64,000 nt of DNA from Bacteroidota bacterium (GTDB taxonomy: Bacteria; Bacteroidota; Bacteroidia; Flavobacteriales; Flavobacteriaceae). The notes under the pieces are model-generated. The model was given only the letters and a program-made list of their open reading frames with translations. It did no database searches and was not told the origin of the DNA. The stretch's first letter is position 1. Each line of letters begins with the position of its first letter. This document shows positions 50,249 to 59,572 of the stretch, in pieces. Position numbers and translations under genes: made by a program. The DNA lies in contig JAEWCF010000014.1 of assembly GCA_023390775.1 (NCBI GenBank), positions 3,787-67,786 on the forward strand. The letters run 5' to 3'.

Positions 50249-52375
50249 ATGAACCAGATACAATTCATCTCTTCACAACTCCGGGTGCCGGAGCCGGGCA
50301 TTGCCAAAACCGTTGAGCTCCTCGCCGCCGATTGCACCATCCCTTTCATCGCGCGCTATAGAAAGGATGCTACCGGTAACCTCGATGAAGAAGTGATCGA
50401 TTCCATTGCCAAACTTGCCAGGCAGTATGAAGGAATCATCGCCAGGCGAGATTCGATTTTAAAATCCATCCGGGAACAGGGCCAGCTCACCCCCGAGCTC
50501 TCGGCGAAAATTTCAGCCAGCCTGGATCTGACGGAACTCGAAGATCTCTATCTGCCCTTCAAAAAGCGCCGCAAGACCCGCGCCGATGTTGCCCGCGAGA
50601 ACGGCCTTGAACCCCTCGCCAAAATCATCATGTCGCAAAACCACCTGGACCCGGAAGGCGCGGCGCAACGGTATTTGTCAAATAAGGTGGAAAGTACCCA
50701 GGAAGCGCTGGCCGGAGCGCGCGATATCATCGCCGAATGGATCCATGAGAACGCCTACATCCGTCGCCAGCTCCGCAGGTTGTACCAAAACCGCGGTTCC
50801 ATCGGCACAAAGGTGGTCCCGTCCAAAAAAGACGCGGAAGAGGCCGTAAAATTCAAACAGTACTTTGACTGGAGCGAACCCCTTTCCAAAACGCCCGCGC
50901 ACCGGTTGCTGGCCATGCTCCGCGCCGAATCGGAGGGTATCGTGCGCCTTAAAATTTCCGTCGAGCAGGAAGATGCGCTATCCATAATCGGGAAAAACGT
51001 CATCAAATCGCGCGGTGAAAGCTCCCGCCAAATAGACCTGGCCGCCGAAGATTCATTTAAAAGGCTACTGGCCCCGTCACTTGCGGGCGAGGTGCTCACC
51101 GAGGCCAAGCAAAAAGCCGACATCGCCTCGATCAGGGTGTTTTCGGATAACATGTCGCAATTGCTGTTGGCCCCTCCCTTGGGCAGCAAGCGCATCCTGG
51201 CGATAGATCCGGGATTCAGGAGCGGGTGCAAGGTCGTTTGCCTTGACCAACAGGGTAATTTACTCTATAATGAAACCGTCTTCCCGCACGCGCCGCAAGG
51301 GGAGAAAGCCATGGCGGGCAAAAAGATCAAATCGATGGTCAATGCCTATAAAATCGAGGCGATCGCCATCGGCAACGGAACCGCCTCACGCGAAACGGAG
51401 GATTTTGTCCGAAAAATCGCGTTTGACCGCGACCTGCAGGTTTTTGTCGTGAGCGAGGCGGGTGCTTCGGTTTATTCGGCATCCAAGATCGCACGGGAGG
51501 AATTCCCCACGCACGATGTCACGGTGAGAGGCGCGGTTTCCATCGGGCGGAGGCTATCGGACCCCCTCGCCGAACTCGTCAAGATCGATCCCAAAGCTAT
51601 CGGCGTAGGCCAATACCAACACGATGTGGACCAAGGGTTGCTTCGAGACGAACTCGATGCGACGGTCATCAAGTGCGTCAACCGAGTGGGCGTGAATCTC
51701 AATACGGCAAGCCGTCATCTTTTGGCGTATGTTTCGGGCATCGGCGATAAATTGGCGGCAAACATCATTGATTTCCGCAACGCGAACGGTCCGTTCAAAA
51801 ATCGCAGGCAATTAATGGAGGTTCCGCGGCTGGGCGCAAAGGCATACCAACAGGCGGCGGGTTTTCTTCGCATTATAGAGGGCGAGAATGTTTTGGATAA
51901 TTCGGCGGTTCATCCCGAGGCCTATGGAATTGTCGAGAAGATGGCCATAGACCAGGGGTTAAAAGTTAGTGACCTCGTAGCAAATGAGGCGGTTGTCCAA
52001 AAAATTGAGCCTGAAAAATACGCGTCTCCCGAATTTGGCCTTCTCTATATCAAGGACGTCATCACGGAATTGAAGAAACCGGGCGTGGATCCAAGGCAGT
52101 CGGCGGCAATGTTTGCGTTTGACTCACGTGTCCGGATCATTCAGGACCTGCACGAGGGGATGATCTTGCCGGGAATTGTTAACAACATCACGAATTTTGG
52201 ATGTTTTGTCGATATTGGCATCAAGGAAAGCGGATTGGTGCACATCTCACAGCTGAAAGCCGGTTTTGTCAGGGATGTCAACGAAGTGGTAAAACTGCAC
52301 CAGCATGTCCAGGTTAAGGTGACGGGCATAGATACTGCAGCCAAAAGGATCGCCCTTTCAATGGTACTGGATTGA
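50249..52375 (+). CDS. tex: Tex family RNA-binding transcriptional accessory protein
   Basis: This 708-residue protein has the Tex N-terminal helical region (TIPFIARYRKDATGNLDEE), the YqgF-like domain (ILAIDPGFRSGCKVVCLD), helix-hairpin-helix motifs (NTASRHLLAYVSGIGDKLAA, NRRQLMEVPRLGAKAYQ) and a C-terminal S1 domain (GMILPGIVNNITNFGCFVDI). Tex binds nucleic acid and affects transcription or translation broadly. ATG 50249 is preferred to a GTG three codons upstream. It is followed by the 570-bp repeat-bearing gap. Confidence 0.95.
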   Translation: MNQIQFISSQLRVPEPGIAKTVELLAADCTIPFIARYRKDATGNLDEEVIDSIAKLARQYEGIIARRDSILKSIREQGQLTPELSAKISASLDLTELEDLYLPFKKRRKTRADVARENGLEPLAKIIMSQNHLDPEGAAQRYLSNKVESTQEALAGARDIIAEWIHENAYIRRQLRRLYQNRGSIGTKVVPSKKDAEEAVKFKQYFDWSEPLSKTPAHRLLAMLRAESEGIVRLKISVEQEDALSIIGKNVIKSRGESSRQIDLAAEDSFKRLLAPSLAGEVLTEAKQKADIASIRVFSDNMSQLLLAPPLGSKRILAIDPGFRSGCKVVCLDQQGNLLYNETVFPHAPQGEKAMAGKKIKSMVNAYKIEAIAIGNGTASRETEDFVRKIAFDRDLQVFVVSEAGASVYSASKIAREEFPTHDVTVRGAVSIGRRLSDPLAELVKIDPKAIGVGQYQHDVDQGLLRDELDATVIKCVNRVGVNLNTASRHLLAYVSGIGDKLAANIIDFRNANGPFKNRRQLMEVPRLGAKAYQQAAGFLRIIEGENVLDNSAVHPEAYGIVEKMAIDQGLKVSDLVANEAVVQKIEPEKYASPEFGLLYIKDVITELKKPGVDPRQSAAMFAFDSRVRIIQDLHEGMILPGIVNNITNFGCFVDIGIKESGLVHISQLKAGFVRDVNEVVKLHQHVQVKVTGIDTAAKRIALSMVLD

Positions 52376-52404
52376 CGCAGTGAACTACCGAAAATAATAT
52401 TTTA

Positions 52405-52826
52405 GCTGTGGTTTTTCCTCATTGGAATCTTCCTGGAATTCCATAGGGAATACATAACCCGCCTCCCTAACCCAAAGGTACTACGCCGCGAAATACACGA
52501 CCTCCGGCTTAACCGCTTCAAATGCTAAATTTAACCCGACCCGCGAGAACAACAAAAACGCGCATTTTAGGATAAGATATGGTTTTCCCTCAATTGACCC
52601 TCCCTCAAATTTCGTAGGGAATATATTACCCGCCTCCCTAACCCAAAGGTACTTCACCACGAAATATATAACCTACGGCTTAACCGCCTCAAATACTAAA
52701 TTTAACCGAACCGCGAGAAAAACAAGAACGCGCATTTTAAGATTAACTATGGTTTTTCTTCAATTGAATCTCCCTCAGATTTAGTAGGGAATATAACCCG
52801 CCTCCCTGAAACCAAGATACGGATCG
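52405..52826. repeat. Imperfect ~170-bp intergenic tandem repeat (2.5 copies)
   Basis: The 572-bp gap between tex and tatA holds no clear gene. It contains a direct repeat with period 170-171 bp: copy 1 about 52405-52575, copy 2 about 52576-52745 and a truncated copy 3 about 52746-52826. A 22-base block is identical at 52461-52482 and 52632-52653 and recurs in altered form from 52800. Other shared blocks include GGTTTTTC-type starts, TAGGGAATA, GGCTTAACCGC and AACGCGCATTTTA. Copies differ by scattered substitutions. Function is unknown. Confidence 0.9.
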
Positions 52827-52897
52827 GCAAATTACAAGTGATGCGTGAAAACCGCCGTAATAGTTAAACTTTTTACGGTATCGATTGAAGATTGCAT

Positions 52898-52922
52898 AAA
52901 AAAAGCCGCCCTCACGGACAGC
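52898..52922 (-). terminator. Rho-independent terminator of tatA
   Basis: On the minus strand GCTGTCC-GTGA-GGGCGGC forms a 7-bp stem with two G-U pairs followed by seven T residues. It lies 26 bp after the tatA stop. Confidence 0.82.
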
Positions 52923-52947
52923 TTCCCTTTACACTATATCTAGTTGA

Positions 52948-53130
52948 TCAAGCCTTGGTCTCGTCCTGCTTTTTGGACGTCGCGTGGCCATTTTCATCCT
53001 TGGCGGCATTCTTGAATTCCTTGATGCCGGTTCCAAGCCCTTTCATGAGTTCGGGAATTTTCCTACCCCCGAATAGCAACAATATGATGGCCAGAATGAC
53101 CAGGATCTCAGTAACGCCGAATCTTCCCAT
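52948..53130 (-). CDS. tatA: Twin-arginine translocase TatA/TatE family subunit
   Basis: This 60-residue protein has an N-terminal membrane helix (TEILVILAIILLLFGG), the conserved FGGRKIPELMKGLGTGIKEFK amphipathic helix and a short charged tail. TatA subunits assemble the pore-like element that moves folded proteins across the inner membrane. No tatC is in the window. It is divergent from the M23 peptidase gene. Confidence 0.94.
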   Translation of the reverse strand: MGRFGVTEILVILAIILLLFGGRKIPELMKGLGTGIKEFKNAAKDENGHATSKKQDETKA

Positions 53131-53264
53131 AACTTAAATTATTAGCGCAGAGCGCCTTCATTAACCGCGCAAAGATAGGAAGAAATTGACACTGGCGGTT
53201 TTCCATTTCCCAAATATTTATCTTTTAACACCAAAGCCAAAAAGCCGACGCACCCATTAATTGC

Positions 53265-53272
53265 TATATTTG
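53265..53272 (+). promoter_or_regulatory. Putative -7 promoter box (TATATTTG) for the M23 peptidase gene
   Basis: TATATTTG fits TAnnTTTG and ends 10 bp before the ATG at 53283. A GGGAGG sequence lies between them, one of the few SD-like sites in the window. Confidence 0.55.
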
Positions 53273-53282
53273 CCGGGAGGCT

Positions 53283-54152
53283 ATGGCAGCAAAGAGACAC
53301 AAGCGAAAACAGATCCGTAAAAAGCTGTTCACCAAAAACAGGCTTGTGATCCTCAATGAAGATTCTTTTGAAGAGGTTTTTTCGCTGCGATTGACCTTGA
53401 TGAACGTGTTCGTGGTCGCCACGCTCGGGGCCGTCCTTTTGATTTCCGTTACCACCTACATCATCGCATTCACGCCACTTCGCGAGTTCATACCCGGTTA
53501 CGCTTCCACCGAACTTAAGCAGAACGCCACCCGCCTGGCTTTGAAATCGGATTCCTTGTCGGTCGCATTGAATCGCAACGAGGCCTATCTCGCATCGCTC
53601 AAGAAAGTTTTGACCGGGGACCTCGATTACGCCAAATTGAACCGCGACTCCATCCTGGCAACCGACGCCCCGCGGGTAGATCCGGAATCTCTGGCACCCT
53701 CCAAGGCCGAAGTTGAATTAAGGCAACAGGTAGCCCGCGAGGACAAATACAATTTGTTTGAAAAGGCAGGCAAACGGACCGAAATCGTGTTTTTTGCACC
53801 CGCCAAGGGAATTGTGACTGAGAAATTCGATGCCCGCGCCCGTCATTACGCCACCGACATTGCGCTTCCAAAGGATACGCCCATCAAGGCTTCCCTTGGA
53901 GGCACCGTGGTTCTTGCCGATTGGACACCAACCAACGGCCATGTGTTGATCCTCCGGCATAACAACGGATTCCTTTCGGTGTACAAACACGCCGCCTCTT
54001 TAACCAAATCGCAGGGCGACGTTGTCAAAACCGGTGAGGTGATCGCCCTCGCGGGAAGCACCGGGCATCAATCTACCGGGGTTCATTTGCATTTCGAGCT
54101 TTGGAAAGACGGTTTTCCCATAAATCCTGAAAATTTTATCAGTTTCGAATGA
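53283..54152 (+). CDS. M23 family metallopeptidase, membrane-anchored
   Basis: This 289-residue protein has a basic N-terminus (MAAKRHKRKQIRKK), a membrane segment at about 40-62 (VFVVATLGAVLLISVTTYII) and a helical stalk. The M23 (LytM) domain follows at about 180-289. Zinc-site motifs are HYATDIALP (HxxxD) and GVHLHFELW. It should cut peptidoglycan cross-bridges from the periplasmic side of the inner membrane, or regulate such cutting. It starts a unit whose next gene (SdpI) overlaps it by 4 bp (ATGA). Confidence 0.93.
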   Translation: MAAKRHKRKQIRKKLFTKNRLVILNEDSFEEVFSLRLTLMNVFVVATLGAVLLISVTTYIIAFTPLREFIPGYASTELKQNATRLALKSDSLSVALNRNEAYLASLKKVLTGDLDYAKLNRDSILATDAPRVDPESLAPSKAEVELRQQVAREDKYNLFEKAGKRTEIVFFAPAKGIVTEKFDARARHYATDIALPKDTPIKASLGGTVVLADWTPTNGHVLILRHNNGFLSVYKHAASLTKSQGDVVKTGEVIALAGSTGHQSTGVHLHFELWKDGFPINPENFISFE

Positions 54153-54508
54153 CAACCATTGTCGAAAATATGTTGATCATGCCGCTCCTGGTGGGACTGG
54201 TCTTTGTGATCGCCTCGATCATCACGCACCGGTTTCCCCCGCGCAAGATCAATTACCTTTACGGATATCGTACGGGTAATTCAATGAAGTCACAGGACCG
54301 ATGGGATTTTGCCCAGAAATATTCGTCGCGGCGCATGCATGAGGCCGGGTTTGCGCTGATTGCCGTGTCGTTTGCAGGTTATCCATTGCCTCTTTCAGCC
54401 GAAGTGAAATTTTGGGTCGGAATCCTGCCGGCAATGCTTTCCTGCGTATACATTTTTCACAAAACCGAAAAAGCGCTTCGCCAACATTTCCCCGAATCCG
54501 AGTCATGA
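54149..54508 (+). CDS. SdpI family membrane protein
   Basis: This 119-residue protein has three hydrophobic segments and the family motif YLYGYRTGNSMKSQDRWDFAQKY. SdpI-like proteins include a Bacillus immunity protein, but most members have no known job. It overlaps the M23 gene at its start and the GH3 gene at its end, each by 4 bp (ATGA), so the three are one translationally coupled unit. Confidence 0.87.
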   Translation: MTTIVENMLIMPLLVGLVFVIASIITHRFPPRKINYLYGYRTGNSMKSQDRWDFAQKYSSRRMHEAGFALIAVSFAGYPLPLSAEVKFWVGILPAMLSCVYIFHKTEKALRQHFPESES

Positions 54509-56004
54509 CCATAAAACAGATTGCCGCCAAATGGTTTGCCGCCATCATTGCCCAACGCACGCGAGCCTGGGCCATGAAACCCGAAAAAACGCAGGAGGCG
54601 GTTTTCAACAGTTTGATTTCCGCCGCACGCAACACACAGTTCGGGCGTGACCATCATTTTGGCGCCATCCGATCTTATGAGGATTTTGCCAAACAAGTCC
54701 CCGTACGCGATTACGAGGCGCTGAAAGGATACGTGGACCTGGTTGTCGAGGGAAAAGCCGATGTGCTCTGGCCGGGAAAGCCGCACTATTTCGCCAAGAC
54801 TTCGGGGACGACATCGGGAGCCAAATTCATACCGATTACCAAGGAGTCGATGCCGTACCATATTTCGGCTGCGCGGAATGCCATCCTGCATTACATCTAC
54901 GAGACAGGCAATGCAGGTTTTGTCGATGGCAAAATGATTTTCCTGCAGGGAAGCCCCATCTTAAAGGAAAAACACGGAATCAAGATTGGCAGGTTGTCGG
55001 GCATCGTGGCTCATTTCGTACCCAAATACCTGCAAAAGAATCGCTTGCCGAGCTGGGAAACGAATTGCATCGAGGACTGGGAAACCAAAGTGGACGCCAT
55101 TGTCGGCGAGACGATCGGCCAGGACATGGCCGTGATTTCCGGGATTCCTTCCTGGGTGCAGATGTATTTTGAACGCCTGAAAGCCAAATCGGGAAAACCG
55201 GTGGGTGAACTCTTCCCGAATTTTAGCCTTTTCATTTACGGAGGCGTCAATTTTGAACCCTACCGGCCGGCGTTTTCGGCCTTGATCGGGCGTGAGGTGG
55301 ACAGCATCGAACTGTTTCCCGCTTCGGAAGGATTCTTCGCCTATCAGGACAGCAGAAAGGAGAAAGGCATGTTGCTCCTGCTGAATTCCGGCATTTTTTA
55401 CGAGTTTATCCGTGCCGATGAATTTTTCGGTGAATACCCAAAACGGCTTACAATCGGAGAGGTGGAAACAGGCGTGAATTACGTCATGATCATTTCGACC
55501 AACGCGGGCCTATGGGCCTACAACATCGGCGATACGGTGATGTTCACGACGCTGAGACCCCATCGCGTGGTGGTGACGGGAAGAATCAAGCACTATATTT
55601 CGGCGTTTGGCGAGCACGTCATCGGCAAGGAGGTCGAGACGGCGATGGAATCGGCCATCGGGAAGACCGGGGCGCTGGTCCGCGAATTTACCGTGGCACC
55701 GCAAATCGTGCCGGAATCCGGTTTGCCATATCACGAATGGCTCATCGAATTTGAAAAGGAACCGCAGGATATGGTAGCCTTCGTCTCGGAACTTGAAAAT
55801 AGCATGCGTACGCAAAACATATACTATGACGACCTGATCACGGGAAAGGTGCTCCGGACGCTCGTGGTGACCAAAATCCCGGCAGGTGGCTTCGTGCAAT
55901 ACATGAAGTCGGTTGGGCGGCTGGGCGGACAAAACAAGTTGCCGAGGCTCTGCAATGACCGTTCGGTAGCCGATGCGTTGCCCAAATCCGGCGCGTATCA
56001 TTAA
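54505..56004 (+). CDS. GH3 family (acyl-adenylating-type) protein
   Basis: This 499-residue protein shows GH3 landmarks: the ATP-loop-like segment FAKTSGTTSGAKFIP, GGVNFEPYRPAF, ELFPASEGFFAYQD and NIGDTVMFT. Plant GH3 enzymes join amino acids to acyl acids such as auxin via acyl-AMP; the substrate of the Bacteroidota homologues is not known. The start is the ATG overlapping the SdpI stop; the open frame upstream runs through that gene and was rejected. Confidence 0.9.
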   Translation: MTIKQIAAKWFAAIIAQRTRAWAMKPEKTQEAVFNSLISAARNTQFGRDHHFGAIRSYEDFAKQVPVRDYEALKGYVDLVVEGKADVLWPGKPHYFAKTSGTTSGAKFIPITKESMPYHISAARNAILHYIYETGNAGFVDGKMIFLQGSPILKEKHGIKIGRLSGIVAHFVPKYLQKNRLPSWETNCIEDWETKVDAIVGETIGQDMAVISGIPSWVQMYFERLKAKSGKPVGELFPNFSLFIYGGVNFEPYRPAFSALIGREVDSIELFPASEGFFAYQDSRKEKGMLLLLNSGIFYEFIRADEFFGEYPKRLTIGEVETGVNYVMIISTNAGLWAYNIGDTVMFTTLRPHRVVVTGRIKHYISAFGEHVIGKEVETAMESAIGKTGALVREFTVAPQIVPESGLPYHEWLIEFEKEPQDMVAFVSELENSMRTQNIYYDDLITGKVLRTLVVTKIPAGGFVQYMKSVGRLGGQNKLPRLCNDRSVADALPKSGAYH

Positions 56005-56010
56005 AAATCC

Positions 56011-56018
56011 TACATTTG
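56011..56018 (+). promoter_or_regulatory. Putative -7 promoter box (TACATTTG)
   Basis: TACATTTG fits TAnnTTTG, 21 bp before the next gene (nucleosidase-like), which suggests a new transcription unit for the polysaccharide-precursor cluster. Confidence 0.55.
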
Positions 56019-56039
56019 CGGGTTAGAAAAAGCATTAGA

Positions 56040-57730
56040 TGAAAGAAATCAAGAATATAGTACGCTCGCGGGCGCAGGAATCATCAAGCGCGGTCGAGAA
56101 ATTATATATCACCATGCGGCACCTTTTCAACAGGGGTTTCTACAAGCCGATGGGGGTTTCGGGTGAGACGTTGAGGGAGGCTTTGTTGCAGCTCAGGCCC
56201 GAAATCTATGGCAGCATTGCCGAGGAAAAGGTGGAACTCAACGGCCTTTTGTACGTGATCGAAAGGCTACCCGTCGGCATCGAGGAGTGCCGGTTCATCA
56301 ATTTGACTTCGGACGAAGGATACTCAAAATCACATTTCAAACCGATCATTCCGCCCAAGAGGAGGCGCAATTGTTACCGGATCGACGACGAGCAGATGAA
56401 CGTGGAGATCACCCGCGGCCGGTCGGACATCTACGATATTTTGACACATCTGACTTTCATCTTCATCGAATCGCACAAGATCAAGAACCGCGTCTTGCTT
56501 GACGAGAGCGGAGAGGTTTCACGCGATTGGCAGAAGCTCGAGCAGGCGGTTTTAAGTACCAAGAAGCTCACGCAAACCGATCGCGAAAAGGCAATCTCGC
56601 ATACGGCGAACATTCTCGGCCGCACCTTTGCCGAAATCAACGAGATTTACGACGGTTTCTCGACCGCGGATAAACCCGACCGTTTCCTGCACATCATCTA
56701 CTGGCTGGGCAAACTCGCGATCGAGGAAATCCTGGAGAGCAACAAGCGCACGATCACTTTCAGCCCCGTGCTTCGGGAAAGGTTGGGACATCACATCCAC
56801 GGCGAGATCTGGGCCAACAACATCAAGTCGGTGTTGCGGCAGAACGATCTGCTCCAGCGGCCCATCCACATCATCAGCGCGAACATGCACAGTGTCATGA
56901 ACTCGCTTTTTGCGACGCACGTGCTCAAAAATAAATTCAAGGACAAATCTGATTTTTTCATTTTCGAGGAACTCAGCCGCCCCGGCGCACACGAGGTGAG
57001 GTCGAAGGTGGAGGAATTCGCGAAACAATCGGGGATGCTGTTTTTGCCCGATACTTCGGGAACCAACATCGACGTGCAAATTTTTGATACGGCCCGCATC
57101 GACTGGAAGAAATCGGCATTTCCCACAGCCAAGACGGGAGACGACAAACCCGTTTTGATCGTCATGGACTACGCGTTTGGCGAGCAGGCCTACGAAACGA
57201 TCGACGAACTCCTGAAGCCGTACCAGGAATCCAAGGAAAAGAAGACTTTCCTCAACGTCCAATCGGTATCGATCATGGGCAAGGCGGGAATCCTTGAAGG
57301 CGGAAAGGGCGATATCATGATCCCGTCGGCACACATCAACGAGGGCACGGGCGACAATTACCCTTTTGAAAACGAGCTTTCGGCCGAAATGTTCGAGGGC
57401 AATGGAATCCCGGTCTACGCCGGACCGATGGTTACCGTTTTGGGAACCTCGCTTCAAAACCGCGACCTTTTGCAGTTTTTCAATAAATCCACCTGGGGCG
57501 TCATCGGCCTCGAAATGGAAGGCGCCTATTATCAGAAAGCCATACAATCGGCGTCCAAGATCCGCAAGAGCATCAATCCTGACGTAAAGGTGCGGTATGC
57601 GTATTATGCTTCGGATAACCCGCTTGAAACCGGATCGACGCTTGCCTCGGGCGGTCTTGGCACAACAGGCGTCAAACCTACTTACCTGATCACGATCAAA
57701 ATCCTGGAACAAATATTTAACACACATTGA
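56040..57730 (+). CDS. Large protein with C-terminal nucleoside phosphorylase/nucleosidase-like domain
   Basis: This 563-residue soluble protein has an N-terminal half I do not recognise (LYITMRHLFNRGFYKPMG, PPKRRRNCYRIDDEQMNVEI). The C-terminal half (about 270-563) has features of the purine nucleoside phosphorylase/MTAN superfamily: VSIMGKAGILEGGKGDIMIP and the purine/ribose-site-like GLEMEGAYYQKA. The fold call is inference and activity is unproven; from memory it may be the Bacteroidota family DUF6909. It heads the cluster with the Wzz-like protein and rfbACD, 1 bp from the next gene. AMP nucleosidase was considered, but the length and N-terminus do not fit well. Confidence 0.75.
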
Positions 57731-57731
57731 T

Positions 57732-58712
57732 ATGAGCCCGACCCCTAAGAAAGCGGACGACGAAGAACTGGACCTCTCGGCAATTGGCCGAAATATTTCA
57801 AACGTTATTGAGAAAATCAACTTCCAGGTTTTCAGGGTAATCCGTTTTTTTGTCCGGAATGCCCTTATTATCGGGATCCTTTTCGTTTTGGGCGTCGCTT
57901 TGGGCATCTACCTGGACCGGGTCCAGCGCACCTATGACCATCAGGTAATCGTTTCGCCGCACTTTGGCAGCGTGGATTACATGTACGGCAAGGTCAATCT
58001 TTTGGAGGCCAAGATCCGCGAGCAGGACACGGTTTTCCTTAAGAGGGCCGGTTTCAAGAACCCGGACCGGCTTATCAAAATGGAGATCAAGCCCGTCGTG
58101 GATGTGTACCGATTTGTCAACCAGTCCGAACGCAATTTCGAGTTGCTCAAACTCATGTCTGAAGACGGCGACATCAAGAAGGTCGTGGAAGAACCCACTA
58201 CCAGCAAACATTACACGTACCACGTGATCACGTTTTCAACCAGGCAGATGACAAGCCCCGAAAGCACCCTGAAACCCCTGATGAATTACCTCAACAACAG
58301 CGAGTTTTTCAGGCAGATCCAGAAAGAGTATGTCAACAATGTAAAGGTCAAAATTGCCAAGAACGAGGCGACGCTGGCCCAGATCGATGCGGTCCTGAAC
58401 GCCATCGGGAATTCCAACTCGGAGGCTACCAAACCCGGCAATCTTGTGTATATCAACGAGAACACACAACTCAACGACGTGCTCGAGACCAAGGACGAAC
58501 TCCTGCGCGAACAAGGCAACCATCGGATCGATTTGGTCAGCCTGGACAAGATCGTGAAGGAAAATTCGAATATTCTCAACATCGAGAACAACAAGTCGGT
58601 CAACGGAAAAATGAAGCTCGTGTTGCCCATCATTTTCATCCTGATGTTCATCGCGATCAACCGTTTCCGGAAATTCTACCGCACGCAATCCATGAAATAC
58701 AATAACGCCTGA
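57732..58712 (+). CDS. Two-helix membrane protein with Wzz-like topology
   Basis: This 326-residue protein has one membrane segment near 45-62 (ALIIGILFVLGVALGIYLD) and another near 296-312 (LVLPIIFILMFIAINRF). A periplasmic region of about 230 residues lies between, with predicted helices. This topology is that of polysaccharide chain-length determinants (Wzz), and the gene directly precedes rfbA (2 bp). No classic Wzz proline-rich motif is evident, so the role is inferred from layout and context. The N-terminal cytoplasmic part is acidic (KKADDEELDLSAIG). Confidence 0.72.
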   Translation: MSPTPKKADDEELDLSAIGRNISNVIEKINFQVFRVIRFFVRNALIIGILFVLGVALGIYLDRVQRTYDHQVIVSPHFGSVDYMYGKVNLLEAKIREQDTVFLKRAGFKNPDRLIKMEIKPVVDVYRFVNQSERNFELLKLMSEDGDIKKVVEEPTTSKHYTYHVITFSTRQMTSPESTLKPLMNYLNNSEFFRQIQKEYVNNVKVKIAKNEATLAQIDAVLNAIGNSNSEATKPGNLVYINENTQLNDVLETKDELLREQGNHRIDLVSLDKIVKENSNILNIENNKSVNGKMKLVLPIIFILMFIAINRFRKFYRTQSMKYNNA

Positions 58713-58714
58713 TC

Positions 58715-59572
58715 ATGAAGGGAATTCTGTTGGCGGGCGGATCCGGTACGCGCTTGCATCCATTGACTCTGGCTGTAAGCAAACAGCTGATGCCGATCTA
58801 CGACAAACCGATGATTTACTACCCGCTGTCCACGCTGTTGTGGGCGGGAATTAACGAGGTCCTGATCATTTCCACACCGCACGATCTGCCCTTGTTCCGA
58901 AAATTGCTGGGCGATGGCAGCCAGATCGGTTGCCGGTTTGAATACGCGGTCCAGGAACAGCCCAATGGACTGGCCGAAGCCTTCATCATTGGCAGGGACT
59001 TTATCGGTGAAGACAAGGCCGCACTGGTCTTGGGCGACAACATCTTCTACGGGACCGGCCTGGCCGATCTCCTGCAGGCCAACAACGACCCCGACGGCGG
59101 AATCATCTACGCCTATCACGTGCACGATCCGGAGCGCTACGGCGTTGTGGAATTCGACAAGGAAGGACGGGTGCTTTCCATTGAGGAGAAACCTTCGGTT
59201 CCCAAATCAAATTACGCCGTGCCGGGCATTTACTTCTACGATAACGAGGTGGTGGAAATCGCCGCGTCGATCAAACCAAGCCATCGCGGCGAGCTCGAGA
59301 TTACCGATGTCAATCGCGAATACCTGAACCGCGGCAAACTCAAGGTCTCCATTCTGGACCGCGGAACCGCGTGGCTGGACACGGGAACGTTCAATTCTCT
59401 GATGCAGGCCTCGCAATTCGTGCAGGTTATCGAGGAACGACAGGGGCTCAAGATCGGGGCGATCGAAGAAGCAGCCTATCGCATGGGCTTCATCGACGCC
59501 GATCAACTTCGGGCCCTGGCGATGCCCTTGCTCAAGAGCGGGTACGGTACACATTTATTGAGCCTGATCTGA
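58715..59572 (+). CDS. rfbA: Glucose-1-phosphate thymidylyltransferase
   Basis: This 285-residue enzyme makes dTDP-glucose from glucose 1-phosphate and dTTP, the first step of dTDP-rhamnose synthesis. The signature is MKGILLAGGSGTRLHPLT at the N-terminus; other landmarks are DKPMIYYPLSTL, LVLGDNIFYG and GRGTAWLDTGT-like DRGTAWLDTGTF. The length is typical. Its stop shares one base with the rfbC start (TGATG). Confidence 0.97.
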   Translation: MKGILLAGGSGTRLHPLTLAVSKQLMPIYDKPMIYYPLSTLLWAGINEVLIISTPHDLPLFRKLLGDGSQIGCRFEYAVQEQPNGLAEAFIIGRDFIGEDKAALVLGDNIFYGTGLADLLQANNDPDGGIIYAYHVHDPERYGVVEFDKEGRVLSIEEKPSVPKSNYAVPGIYFYDNEVVEIAASIKPSHRGELEITDVNREYLNRGKLKVSILDRGTAWLDTGTFNSLMQASQFVQVIEERQGLKIGAIEEAAYRMGFIDADQLRALAMPLLKSGYGTHLLSLI

